Notes: generated by a model from the sequence alone, not told the origin. A stretch of 33,402 bases of DNA from Akkermansia muciniphila (GCA_945883815.1 CAMCYJ010000034.1:1-33402), one strand, 5' to 3'; positions 8,404 to 16,295 are shown, counted from the first letter of the stretch. Numbers and translations are program-made.

Positions 8404-9015
8404 CTACCCTCCCGGGCGATCGAGTGAGAAGCGGTCCCGGGTGCGCAGGTAGTCGGTGCCGCCCATGCGGCCGACCAGATCGAGCCGATCGGGATCCGGA
8501 TATCCGCCGGCACCGATCACCGCGTCGGCCACGTACATCCTCACGATTCGCCCCAGCACCATGTTGCCGCCGGCCGGGCCCTCGCTGACGCGAATGATGC
8601 GGTCCAACCGGCACTCAAAGGCCACCGACGCACTGGCTACCCGGGGCGGGCGAATCACCATCGAAGGCGCCGCAGCAATCCCAAACCGCTCGAACTCGCT
8701 TTCCTCAAAACCCAGCATCGCCGAAGTGGCGTTCATGGCCTCTGTGTCCGCGGCCGAGACCGTGTTCACCACGAACTCCCCGGTGGCCTCGACATTTCGC
8801 AAGGTGTCTTTGGGCGAGCCGTCCCGGTGGTTCACCGGGCAGAACATCAAGGTGGGCGGGCGCGCACACACGCCTTGAAAAAAACTGAACGGCGCCAAGT
8901 TGGCGATTCCCGACACCGAAACCGTGCTCACCCAAGCGATGGGCCGCGGCAAGATCGAGTGGATCATCCACTCGTACATCGTCCGGGTGTTCAGTTGGTC
9001 CGGATCGAGTTCCAT
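8404..9015 (-). CDS. Flavin reductase family protein (FMN-binding split barrel)
   Basis: The 203-residue product has the DIM6/NTAB-type flavin reductase pattern: an N-terminal strand-rich region IAWVSTVSVSGIANLAPFSFF (residues 26-46) that would cradle FMN, then PPTLMFCPVNHRDGSPKDTLRN, then GEFVVNTVSAADTEAMN. Such proteins bind FMN and either supply reduced flavin to a monooxygenase or act as small oxidoreductases; no partner is visible. It is the last of three closely spaced minus-strand genes, starting 3 bp after the HDAC-like stop. Its stop codon coincides with the tail of a REP-like hairpin. The family is clear from sequence, but the substrate is unknown. Confidence 0.82.
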   Translation of the reverse strand: MELDPDQLNTRTMYEWMIHSILPRPIAWVSTVSVSGIANLAPFSFFQGVCARPPTLMFCPVNHRDGSPKDTLRNVEATGEFVVNTVSAADTEAMNATSAMLGFEESEFERFGIAAAPSMVIRPPRVASASVAFECRLDRIIRVSEGPAGGNMVLGRIVRMYVADAVIGAGGYPDPDRLDLVGRMGGTDYLRTRDRFSLDRPGG

Positions 9016-9018
9016 GAA

Positions 9019-9882
9019 TTACTTCCCTTCCCAACCGAGCAGGAAATGCAGCACGAGGTCGGGCAAATCGAGGCTGTAGCCGCCTTCCAAAATGACAAAG
9101 GTCGGGATGCCGGAAGCGCGGGCCCACTGTCCCAGCAGGTGAAAGTCCTCGCGCTCGAGGGTGCCATTGGCCAGCGGATCCTTGGTGTAGGCATCGAAGC
9201 CAGCAGAGATGCCGATGAATCCAGGCCGTGTGGCGAGCAGGCGCTGCCACGCCGTCTCCAACGTCCGACGCCACGTGTTTCTGGGGGTGCCCCCCGGCAG
9301 CGGATAGTTGAAGCAATTCGGCCCCACGTCCGCTTGGCCCGTTCCGGGATAGGTGTCGCCCTGATGCACCGAGGCGAAGGCAACCCCCTCCACTCCCTGC
9401 AAGACGTCCTCGGTGCCATTGCCGTGATGGACGTCGAAGTCGAACACGGCGACGGGCCCCAATCCACGGGCGCGGGCCTCGAGCACCGCCAGGGCCATCG
9501 ACGAATAGTAACAGAACCCCATGGCCCGATCCCGTTCGGCATGGTGTCCGGGCGGACGCATCAAGGCGAAGGCCGGCTCGCCTGAGGCCGCCAGTTCCAT
9601 GGCGCGCACCGCGGCCCCGACGGAACGGCGTGCATGGCCCTCGATGTCCGGGTGCCACGGAGTATCCGCATCGAAGGCGGCCTCCACCTTCAATCGGGCG
9701 AGGTGTTCGGGCGTGTGTCCCCGCAGCAGCAGTGCATCGGAAACCTCCGCGGGCTCGGCCCATTGCAGCGCGATCGATTTTTGCAGCCGCAGCAAGTCAG
9801 CCGTCCGGGCGACGCGGTTCGGTTTTTCGGGATGCCCGGGCTGATGGTAGCCGGTGCAGCGCGGATCAAGGACGATCGTCAT
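9019..9882 (-). CDS. Histone deacetylase-like amidohydrolase (AcuC/acetylpolyamine amidohydrolase superfamily)
   Basis: The 287-residue zinc hydrolase belongs to the arginase/deacetylase fold. Hallmarks are present: RPPGHH at 109-114 (the general-base His pair 113/114), FDFDVHHGNGT at 147-157 with metal ligands Asp150 and His152, Asp230 in SAGFDAY as the third ligand, and the catalytic Tyr269 in EGGYS. Known bacterial members remove acetyl or acyl groups from small amines, polyamines or lysine side chains. The substrate cannot be read from sequence; a polyamine is possible, since speA lies about 9 kb away, but that is weak inference. It lies between the UPF0261 gene (47 bp upstream) and the flavin-reductase gene (3 bp downstream), probably in one transcript. 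Length is on the short side but all active-site residues are kept. Confidence 0.9.
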   Translation of the reverse strand: MTIVLDPRCTGYHQPGHPEKPNRVARTADLLRLQKSIALQWAEPAEVSDALLLRGHTPEHLARLKVEAAFDADTPWHPDIEGHARRSVGAAVRAMELAASGEPAFALMRPPGHHAERDRAMGFCYYSSMALAVLEARARGLGPVAVFDFDVHHGNGTEDVLQGVEGVAFASVHQGDTYPGTGQADVGPNCFNYPLPGGTPRNTWRRTLETAWQRLLATRPGFIGISAGFDAYTKDPLANGTLEREDFHLLGQWARASGIPTFVILEGGYSLDLPDLVLHFLLGWEGK

Positions 9883-9929
9883 GGGAGTGGCGTCGGTTCA
9901 GAGAGTGGGTTTCGAGACGGGCCCCGCGG

Positions 9930-11135
9930 TCAGCGGCGCATCAGTGCCAGCAGGCCCTCGGCGCACAGGCGGGCAAACTCCGGATCGTTGATGTTGCCGT
10001 CGTACTCGGTCACGGGGATGTCCTGACGGAGGTTCGACTTCCAAGCTTCGAAGAGCGCAGCGTCGGCTTCCGGCCAGTGGAACGGCTGCCCCGGGGCGCT
10101 GATGACGCTGATGCCGCGCAGCGGGATGAACACCCGGATGGGCCCCTTCGACAGGTTGCACTTCTCGGCCAAGATGCGCCCCAACTGAGCGCACTCTTCT
10201 GGGTTGGTGCGCATGAGCGTCACCTGTGCGTTGTGGTGGTAAAATCGGCGGCCAGCGAATCGGGCGGGCACCGTGGCCGGTTCGCCGAAGTTGACCATAT
10301 CAAGGCATCCCGGCGTGACGATCGCCGGAACCCCCGCACGGGCCGCGGCTTCGCAGCGCGTGGGGCCGGCATTCAAGACTCCGCCCACGAGTTCATCGGC
10401 CCATTCGGTGGTGGTGATATCCAACACGCCGGACACGAGCCCGCTCTCCACCAGCGACTCCAGCGTTCGCCCGCCCGTGCCAGTGGCCGCGAAGATCATC
10501 ACCTCATAGCCGGCGGCCTCCAGGATCTCCCGGGCCCCAGTCACACACGCCGTGGTGTTGCCAAACTGCGAGGCCACGATCACGGGCTTGAGCACGGCCT
10601 CGGGGGGCCGCGCCGACACCATGCCGCAAATAGCCCCGGCCGCTTGGGCGAGAATCACGCGCGACAGCCGGTTGATACCCGCCACATCCACAACGCTGGG
10701 CATCATCACGATGTCCTTCACGCCGACGTAGGGGGCCGTATTTCCGCTGGCCAACGTGGAAACCATGAGCTTGGGAAAACCCACAGGCAGCGCGCGCATG
10801 GCCGACGTGCAAATGGCCGTTCCGCCACCGCCGCCCAATGAGATCACCCCGTCGATGCGGCCTTCGCGCTGCAACCGCGCCAGCACCAACGGAGCCGCCC
10901 GGGTCATCAGGGCCACCGCCTCGCCGCGATCACGCCGCGCCACCACCACGGCCAAGTCGGCACCGGCCTCGCGGGCCACCTCTTCGCGCGAAACATCGGC
11001 CTCCAGCGTCGCCGGCCCCAGCGTACCCACATCGATGAGCAGCACCGAATGCCCGTGCTCCCGGATGCGATCCGCCACATAGCGATGCTCTTCCCCCTTC
11101 GTGTCAAACGTGCCCAGAACAGCGATGGTAGCCAT
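9930..11135 (-). CDS. Tm-1-like / UPF0261 family ATP-binding protein
   Basis: The 401-residue protein starts at MATIAVLGTFDTKGEE, the typical N-terminus of this family. The frame is open 31 codons further upstream, but that stretch is unlike the family. The N-terminal half carries DVGTLGP and a glycine-rich nucleotide-binding loop (SLGGGGGTAI) followed by KLMVSTLASGNTAPYVG. The C-terminal half resembles a TIM-barrel-like hydrolase domain (IVTPGCLDMVNFGEP, HNAQVTLMRTNPEE). The tomato relative Tm-1 binds ATP and a viral replicase, and bacterial members lie in catabolic gene clusters with poorly known roles. Here it heads a minus-strand run with a deacetylase-like hydrolase and a flavin reductase, which suggests shared metabolism of an unknown small molecule. 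Confidence 0.88.
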   Translation of the reverse strand: MATIAVLGTFDTKGEEHRYVADRIREHGHSVLLIDVGTLGPATLEADVSREEVAREAGADLAVVVARRDRGEAVALMTRAAPLVLARLQREGRIDGVISLGGGGGTAICTSAMRALPVGFPKLMVSTLASGNTAPYVGVKDIVMMPSVVDVAGINRLSRVILAQAAGAICGMVSARPPEAVLKPVIVASQFGNTTACVTGAREILEAAGYEVMIFAATGTGGRTLESLVESGLVSGVLDITTTEWADELVGGVLNAGPTRCEAAARAGVPAIVTPGCLDMVNFGEPATVPARFAGRRFYHHNAQVTLMRTNPEECAQLGRILAEKCNLSKGPIRVFIPLRGISVISAPGQPFHWPEADAALFEAWKSNLRQDIPVTEYDGNINDPEFARLCAEGLLALMRR

Positions 11136-11268
11136 GGATCCCGAAATCGTATCCCCGCCCACTCCGCAGACCAACCCGAAAGGCAGAGGAGGAGCAGCGG
11201 CGAGGGGTGAATGCCCTGGGTCACCCATCTCTTTTGAATTCCTTACATTTAAATCTTACCTGTTCCCA

Positions 11269-11800
11269 ATGCAGGCCACTCTTACTTCCTAAGAGTCTGT
11301 CTGAAAATGGGGAGGGGTTCTGCGGCTGGGGAATTCTGGGTTGGGCAAGGCGGTGAGCGGCGGGGCAGACCTCCTGCAGTCTGTTCCGCCCGAACCAACG
11401 CAGTCCAAGCCGGAAAGACCCGCCGCCCGGAGGGTTTGGGAGGGAAGAGCCCGCTGGCGGCGTTGCTTGTCGGTCACAGACCGCTGCGGGTCTGTTCCTT
11501 CCTCGCGCCTTGCCAATCGAGCCCTTCTCTCCCAAACAGAACCCCTCCCCATTTTTAGACAGGCTCTAAGGCCAAATCACCATTCCCATCGACATCCGCA
11601 ACCGTCTTCACCTCAAGCCGGGCGACATCTTGGAATTCGATGAAACCTCTCCCTTTTTGAAAGCCACCAAGGCCATTCCGGCCGAAGCCTGGGAGCAATT
11701 TGGAACCGATGCCACGGACCCGTGGGCCGGGTTGAGCATCCCAGAGGTCCTGGATCAATTGCGGGGACCGGTCGAATTGCCCTCACCCGCTCAGCCTTGA
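11269..11800 (+). pseudogene. AbrB/MazE-type antitoxin gene split by a 274-bp mobile element
   Basis: Two pieces of one AbrB-fold antitoxin flank the mobile element. The 5' piece (11269-11289) encodes MQATLTS and ends at a TAA (11290-11292). The 3' piece (11570-11800) encodes GQITIPIDIRNRLHLKPGDI and continues for 76 codons to the TGA at 11798. Joined, they give the classic swapped-hairpin N-terminus TSxGQITIP with only one codon, normally lysine, in doubt. The 3' piece is preceded in frame by another TAA (11567-11569) and has no ATG. A TTG at 11630 could restart translation after the DNA-binding arm, leaving the C-terminal part that would bind toxin. The intact VapC-like toxin starts 12 bp downstream, as expected for an antitoxin-toxin operon. 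Confidence 0.8.
11293..11566. mobile_element. MITE-like fold-back element with 30-bp terminal inverted repeats
   Basis: The outer 30 bp at 11293-11322 and at 11537-11566 are inverted repeats with two mismatches (GAGNCTGTCTNAAAATGGGG and on). Both ends are flanked by TAA (11290-11292 and 11567-11569), which looks like a 3-bp target duplication or a further repeat base or two. Inverted similarity continues inward: TTGGGCAAGGCG (11341-11352) against TTGGCAAGGCG on the opposite strand near 11507-11517. A CAGACC...TCTGT hairpin occurs in each arm (near 11366-11384 and 11477-11494). At 274 bp there is no room for a transposase and no credible ORF, so it would be moved in trans. TIR form and TA-containing target suggest an IS5/Tc1-like source, which is uncertain. 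Confidence 0.85.
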
Positions 11801-11812
11801 ACAGCCGCCGCC

Positions 11813-12217
11813 ATGCGCACCGCCCTCGACAGCTCGGTCCTGATCCTCCTGTACCGGAAAAAACCCGGTTGGGAGGCTTGGCGGAACAGCCTTCAACTTG
11901 CGGCCCTTCAAGGCGAATTGATCATCTCCCCGATCGCTTTCGCCGAGTTCTCCATCGCCTATCCTAGCGTGGAATCGGCCCTCGCCGACTTGGACCGCCT
12001 CCACATTTTCTATGATCCCATCACCCCTGCTGCTGCTTACCGCGCAGGCCAGACATTCCTACGGTACCGGCGGGAAGGTGGGCCACGACAGCACCTCATC
12101 CCGGACTTTCTCATCGCCGCTCACGCCAGTGTGCAGGCCGACCGTCTCGCCGCCATCGATCGCGGCTATCTCCGCACCTATATCCCCGATTTGCCCATTT
12201 TGTCCCCGATAGAGTGA
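11813..12217 (+). CDS. vapC: VapC-like PIN-domain toxin ribonuclease
   Basis: The 134-residue product has the complete PIN-domain acidic set: Asp6 in TALDSSVL, Glu45 in AFAEFSIAY, Asp98 in IPDFLIAAHA and Asp116 in AAIDRGYL. Length and motif spacing match VapC-type endoribonucleases, which cut tRNA or rRNA by a metal-dependent mechanism when not bound by antitoxin. It begins 12 bp after the stop codon of the broken AbrB-type antitoxin, the usual order for such modules. No frameshift or lost catalytic residue is visible, which is odd if the antitoxin is really dead. The toxin may be held in check by a restarted antitoxin fragment, another antitoxin, or lack of expression after the insertion. 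Confidence 0.88.
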   Translation: MRTALDSSVLILLYRKKPGWEAWRNSLQLAALQGELIISPIAFAEFSIAYPSVESALADLDRLHIFYDPITPAAAYRAGQTFLRYRREGGPRQHLIPDFLIAAHASVQADRLAAIDRGYLRTYIPDLPILSPIE

Positions 12218-12310
12218 TCGGCCACACCGACACACGACCGATTCTCCTGCGGTCGCCCAGTGGGTGACCGCGTTGACAGCATCAGCGTGGTGATTCCTTT
12301 TTGTATCACA

Positions 12311-12679
12311 ATGAAGACAGCCACGGTCAGAGACCTTCGGAACGATTTCGCCCGAGTCTCCGCGTGGATCGAGAATGGAGAGGAGGTCGTCATCACCAAG
12401 GCTGGCAAGTTCTTCGCTCGCCTCGTGCCCGCCCAACCCGCTCTGCCGCCCCGGCTTGTGAAACGGCCTTCACACCACCTCCACCACGGATGCCCATCGG
12501 GCGACTGGCATGCCATCTCAGATATCCAGCCCATAGCCTTCAAGGTTGCCCCGAATCGGAGGGCTGACGGAGAGTTTGCCCGGGAACTTGCATGGGGAAG
12601 GAGACCAACAACGCTGCGACACCAGAGCAGGCACCAGTGCCGAAATCGGTACTCGCTGCTGCTCCCGTTGCCGCAATGA
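12311..12679 (+). CDS. Orphan Phd/YefM-type antitoxin, C-terminus apparently degenerate
   Basis: The first 46 residues, MKTATVRDLRNDFARV through ENGEEVVITKAGKFFARLVP, are a clear Phd/YefM antitoxin DNA-binding domain. After RLVKRP (about residue 56), where relatives continue with a toxin-binding helix, the frame runs into low-quality sequence (SHHLHHGCPSGDW and on) that resembles nothing known. It ends at a TGA at 12677-12679 overlapping the likely recG ATG (ATGA). An in-frame ATG at 12260 adds 17 residues that do not fit the family. No cognate toxin follows; recG does. The gene is probably the remnant of a second toxin-antitoxin module. Recognition of the N-terminus is firm; the end coordinate is only the open frame. 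Confidence 0.65.
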   Translation: MKTATVRDLRNDFARVSAWIENGEEVVITKAGKFFARLVPAQPALPPRLVKRPSHHLHHGCPSGDWHAISDIQPIAFKVAPNRRADGEFARELAWGRRPTTLRHQSRHQCRNRYSLLLPLPQ

Positions 12680-14889
12680 CCAGCACCGGGGCACACGCCT
12701 CCGCGGAAACGGCTGGCCTGGAATCGCCGGTGTCGGCGGTGGCCGGGGTGGGTTCGGCGCGGGCACGCCTGTTGGCCAAACGGGGCATCCTCACTGTGGG
12801 CGACCTGCTGCTGGACGCGCCACGCCGCCACGAAGACCGACGCCAATTCAGCAAGATTCGCGACCTTCAGGAGGGTCAGAAGACGACGGTGTCGGGCAAG
12901 GTCATCGCGATGGGCAATAAGACCTTCGCGCGCACCGGGCGCAGCGTCTTTGAAGTCATCCTCGACGACGGCAGCGCTCACCTCCATTGCCGCTGGTGGA
13001 ACCTGCCCCAAATGGAACGGTTCTTCGACGTGGGCGATGAACTGGTGGTGCACGGCAAGGTCCGCTCGCTGCGACCCAAGGCCATGGACCACCCGGAGAC
13101 CGAGACCCTCTCATCGGTCACCCGTGAGGCCGATGCGGAGACGCTCGCCGTCGGGGCCGTCGGGGCTGCTGGGACTGCCGATCCAGCCGAGGAACCCAGC
13201 TTGCACGTCGGCCGGTGGGTGCCCCTCTACAGCCTCACCGACGGACTCACCCAGCGGGCGCGGCGTTGGATCGCCTGGAACGCGCTGAAAGCCTTCGGCG
13301 AGCGCATCCCGGAGGCGGATCCGGACTTGTTGGTCGAAGCCAGCCGGTCGGGCTGGACAGCCTCCGCGGACGGCCAGCAAGAAATTCCGCTCCTCGCCCA
13401 AGAGTGGCCTGCGCGGGCGCAGGCCATCCGGGATTTGCATTTCCCGGCATCCGACACCGATGCCGAACGGGCCCGGCAACGGCTCGCGCTCGACGAGTTC
13501 ATCGCGCTGCAATTCGAGATCCAGCGCCGCCGCCTCAATCTGGAATCCAAGGCCACCGCCCTGCCCTGCCAAGGTAACAATTCGCTCATGCGCCCTTTCC
13601 TGGCGCGACTCGGGTTTAGGCCAACACAGGCCCAGAACCGGGTGTTGCGCGAAATCCGCGAAGACATGGGCGGGACAGTGCCTATGCGCCGACTGCTCCA
13701 GGGCGACGTGGGCTCGGGCAAGACGCTGGTGGCGGCCGCGGCGGCGCTCATGGCGCTCGAGAGCGGGTATTCGGCCGTGGTGATGGCCCCCACCGAAATC
13801 CTGGCCCAGCAGCTTCACGCAAACTTCCGGCGATGGCTCGAACCACTGCAAATCCCCGTTCATCTTTGGACGGCCAGCGTGAAGTCGCGCTCCGAACCCG
13901 GCTTAAACCTCGGCCTCAGCGACGTGGGCCTCACCGTGGGCACCCACGCCCTCATCGAATCGGGCTTCCTGCCCGAGCGCCTCGGACTGGTCATCATCGA
14001 CGAGCAACACCGCTTCGGCGTGGCGCAGCGCGAGCGGCTTCTGCGCAAGGGCCGCTATCCCCACCTGCTGGTGATGACCGCCACGCCCATTCCCCGCACC
14101 CTCGGCCTGACCTTGTACGGCGACCTCGACATTAGCGTGCTCGATGAGAAACCCCCGGGGCGCGGCAAGATCCGGACGCACTTGCGGACGCCCGACGCGC
14201 TGCCCAAGGTCTGGGCTTTTCTCCGTCGGGAAATCGAGCGCGGGCATCAGGCGTACATCGTGTATCCGCGCATCCTCGACAATGGCGAGGAGGACGCCAA
14301 ATCGGTCGAGACCGAGTACCCCCGGATTAGCAAGGCCTTGGAACCCCAGGTCGTTGGCAAACTCCACGGCCGGATGCCGCCCGAGGAAAAGGAGCGCGTG
14401 CTGTCGGAATTCCGGGCCGGCCGAATCCAAGCTTTGGTCGCCACTTCGGTCATCGAGGTGGGCATCGACGTGCCGCAAGCCACGCTCATGCTCATCGAAA
14501 ACGCCCAACAGTTCGGGCTCGCCCAGTTGCACCAATTGCGCGGGCGAATTGGGCGTGGGGCCACCGAGAGCCACTGCATCCTAGTCAGCGGCAAGGCATC
14601 GGCGTCATCAACCGCTTCAGCGGGCCCATCCGCTGCCGTCCCACTGGATCCCCGGCTGAAGGCTTTCTCTGAGACCGATGACGGATTCGAATTGGCCGAA
14701 CTGGATTTCAAGCTCCGGGGCGTCGGCGAATTGACCGGACTGTCCCAGAGCGGCTCCGATCACCTGCGCTTTGGCAGCCTGATCGAGGACCGACCGCTGG
14801 TGGAGTTTGCCCGGCAGTTGGTGCGCCGACATTTGCGGAAGCCGCCAGCTAAACATTCTGCAACTGACCACGGCAACATTGGTTGTTAA
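12676..14889 (+). CDS. recG: ATP-dependent DNA helicase RecG
   Basis: RecG remodels stalled replication forks and drives branch migration. The product is 737 residues from this ATG. An ATG at 12592 is also in frame and adds 28 residues, but that stretch is low-complexity with less G/C at third codon positions, so the later start is preferred. The order is: helix-hairpin-helix-like AVAGVGSARARLLAKRG, an OB-fold wedge (TTVSGKVIAMGNKTF ... LHCRWWN), Walker A GDVGSGKT (343-350), DEQH at 442-445, TATPIPRTLGL, and helicase motif VI in QLRGRIGRG. The C-terminal GVGELTGLSQSG is family-typical. It lies just after the toxin-antitoxin remnants and 11 bp before the LOG gene. Confidence 0.93.
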   Translation: MTSTGAHASAETAGLESPVSAVAGVGSARARLLAKRGILTVGDLLLDAPRRHEDRRQFSKIRDLQEGQKTTVSGKVIAMGNKTFARTGRSVFEVILDDGSAHLHCRWWNLPQMERFFDVGDELVVHGKVRSLRPKAMDHPETETLSSVTREADAETLAVGAVGAAGTADPAEEPSLHVGRWVPLYSLTDGLTQRARRWIAWNALKAFGERIPEADPDLLVEASRSGWTASADGQQEIPLLAQEWPARAQAIRDLHFPASDTDAERARQRLALDEFIALQFEIQRRRLNLESKATALPCQGNNSLMRPFLARLGFRPTQAQNRVLREIREDMGGTVPMRRLLQGDVGSGKTLVAAAAALMALESGYSAVVMAPTEILAQQLHANFRRWLEPLQIPVHLWTASVKSRSEPGLNLGLSDVGLTVGTHALIESGFLPERLGLVIIDEQHRFGVAQRERLLRKGRYPHLLVMTATPIPRTLGLTLYGDLDISVLDEKPPGRGKIRTHLRTPDALPKVWAFLRREIERGHQAYIVYPRILDNGEEDAKSVETEYPRISKALEPQVVGKLHGRMPPEEKERVLSEFRAGRIQALVATSVIEVGIDVPQATLMLIENAQQFGLAQLHQLRGRIGRGATESHCILVSGKASASSTASAGPSAAVPLDPRLKAFSETDDGFELAELDFKLRGVGELTGLSQSGSDHLRFGSLIEDRPLVEFARQLVRRHLRKPPAKHSATDHGNIGC

Positions 14890-14900
14890 GGTTGCAGCCT

Positions 14901-15581
14901 ATGGAGGGTTCTCACTCACAACGCATCCACGAAGACCCTTGGCGGGTCTTCAAGATCATGGCGGAGTTTGTCGAATCCTTCGATACCCTCTCGCGGCTGC
15001 CTCCGGCCGTCACCATCTTCGGATCCGCCCGCACCCAACCCGGCGATCTCCATCACGGCATGGCCGAAGCCATTGCCGCGGCACTGGCCCGGGAGCGGTT
15101 CGCCGTCATCACCGGCGGCGGTCCCGGGATCATGGATGCCGCCAACAAAGGGGCCTCTCAGGCCGAAGGGATCAGCGTGGGGTTGAACATTGTTTTGCCC
15201 GAGGAGCAGAAACCCAACCCGCATTCCAATGTGGCTATCCATTTCCACTACTTCTTCATTCGGAAGGTGGCCTTGGTGAAATACAGCGTGGCTTTTGTCT
15301 TCATGCCCGGCGGCTTCGGCACCATCGACGAACTCTTCGAAATCGCCACCCTCATCCAAACCCACCGCATTCCCCGCTTCCCGCTGATCCTCGTGGGGCG
15401 GGACTACTGGAAGGGCCTGATCGATTGGCTGCGATCCACCCTCGAAGCACGTGGGATGATCTCCGCCGGGGACCTCGACCTGCTGAAATTGGCCGACTCG
15501 ACGGACGAGGTCTTGCGGATCATTCTGGATTATCGCGAAATGGTCGGGATCCCCGAATCCGTTCCGGAAGCCTTCCGCTGA
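14901..15581 (+). CDS. LOG family protein (TIGR00730; possible lysine-decarboxylase-like nucleosidase)
   Basis: The 226-residue Rossmann-fold protein carries the family signature PGGFGTIDE (136-144) and the phosphate-binding loop GGGPGIMDAANKGA (about 72-85). LOG proteins were long misnamed lysine decarboxylases; characterised members are phosphoribohydrolases that release bases (cytokinins in plants) from nucleoside monophosphates. In bacteria outside plant contact the natural substrate is usually unknown. This ATG is preferred over a TTG 18 bp upstream that would overlap the recG stop. It lies 11 bp after recG, so it may be cotranscribed with it. The family is certain; the exact reaction is not. 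Confidence 0.9.
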   Translation: MEGSHSQRIHEDPWRVFKIMAEFVESFDTLSRLPPAVTIFGSARTQPGDLHHGMAEAIAAALARERFAVITGGGPGIMDAANKGASQAEGISVGLNIVLPEEQKPNPHSNVAIHFHYFFIRKVALVKYSVAFVFMPGGFGTIDELFEIATLIQTHRIPRFPLILVGRDYWKGLIDWLRSTLEARGMISAGDLDLLKLADSTDEVLRIILDYREMVGIPESVPEAFR

Positions 15582-15653
15582 ACGGCGCAGAACTCACCGG
15601 CCGTTCACCGAGCCGACACCCTTTCGACACACTCAACTCCTGACACTACTCCA

Positions 15654-16280
15654 ATGATTTCACTGCAACGACTGGTCGGCGGCGGCGACATCTTTTTTGA
15701 CCTCCTCGAGCAAAGCGCCGGCGAGGCCCACGAGAGCGTCCAACTCTTCGTCCGGAATCTCTCCTCACCCGAGCCGACTGCGCTGGATCAGTTCGCCATC
15801 GTCCGCCGGAAGGAGAAACGCATCACCGAGGAAATCAATGAACGCCTGATCAAGACCTTCGTGACGCCACTGGAACGCGAGGACATCGATGCCCTGGCCT
15901 TGGCGCTCTACAAAATTCCCAAGACCCTGGAGAAGTTCGCCGAGCGCTTTCAAATCAGCCCACCCAACATGCCCCGGGGCGGGTTCCATCGTCACGCCCA
16001 ACTGCTCCAGCAAGCCATGGAGACGCTGGAACTCATGGTCCGGGAACTTCGCTCCTCGCCGGATTTGGCCGTGATCAAGGACCAGAATCTGAAACTCCAG
16101 TACCTCGAGGGAGAAGCTGACAAGCTGATGGTTGACCGATTGAGAGAACTCTACAACGCCCCCCATGAGGCGATCAGCGTGGTGGCCCTGAAAGACCTCT
16201 ACGACCTGCTCGAAAAGGTCATCGACCGTTGCCGCGATGCCGGGAACATCGTCGTGCAAATCGTGCTCAAGAACTCCTGA
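15654..16280 (+). CDS. DUF47/PhoU-like phosphate transport regulator
   Basis: The 208-residue, all-helical protein is of the DUF47 (TIGR00153) type, a relative of PhoU. It shows the acidic metal-binding helices of the family: VTPLEREDIDAL near residue 70 and LEGEADKLMVDRL near 155, plus a closing DLYDLLEKVIDRCRDAGNIV. Such proteins are almost always encoded directly before a PiT phosphate permease, and here pit starts 15 bp downstream. It probably binds the cytoplasmic face of the transporter and adjusts phosphate uptake. No Pho box can be named with confidence upstream. Confidence 0.9.
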   Translation: MISLQRLVGGGDIFFDLLEQSAGEAHESVQLFVRNLSSPEPTALDQFAIVRRKEKRITEEINERLIKTFVTPLEREDIDALALALYKIPKTLEKFAERFQISPPNMPRGGFHRHAQLLQQAMETLELMVRELRSSPDLAVIKDQNLKLQYLEGEADKLMVDRLRELYNAPHEAISVVALKDLYDLLEKVIDRCRDAGNIVVQIVLKNS

Positions 16281-16295
16281 CGCCATCCCCGTTCC

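Noticed and set aside
11234-11262. AT-rich TTGAAT ... TTAAAT stretch ahead of the split antitoxin as a promoter
   Set aside because: The spacing between possible -35 and -10 boxes is wrong, so no promoter can be claimed beyond local AT richness.
11307-11643. Small plus-strand ORFs inside the fold-back element
   Set aside because: They follow from the GC-rich inverted repeats, overlap in several frames and carry no transposase motif.
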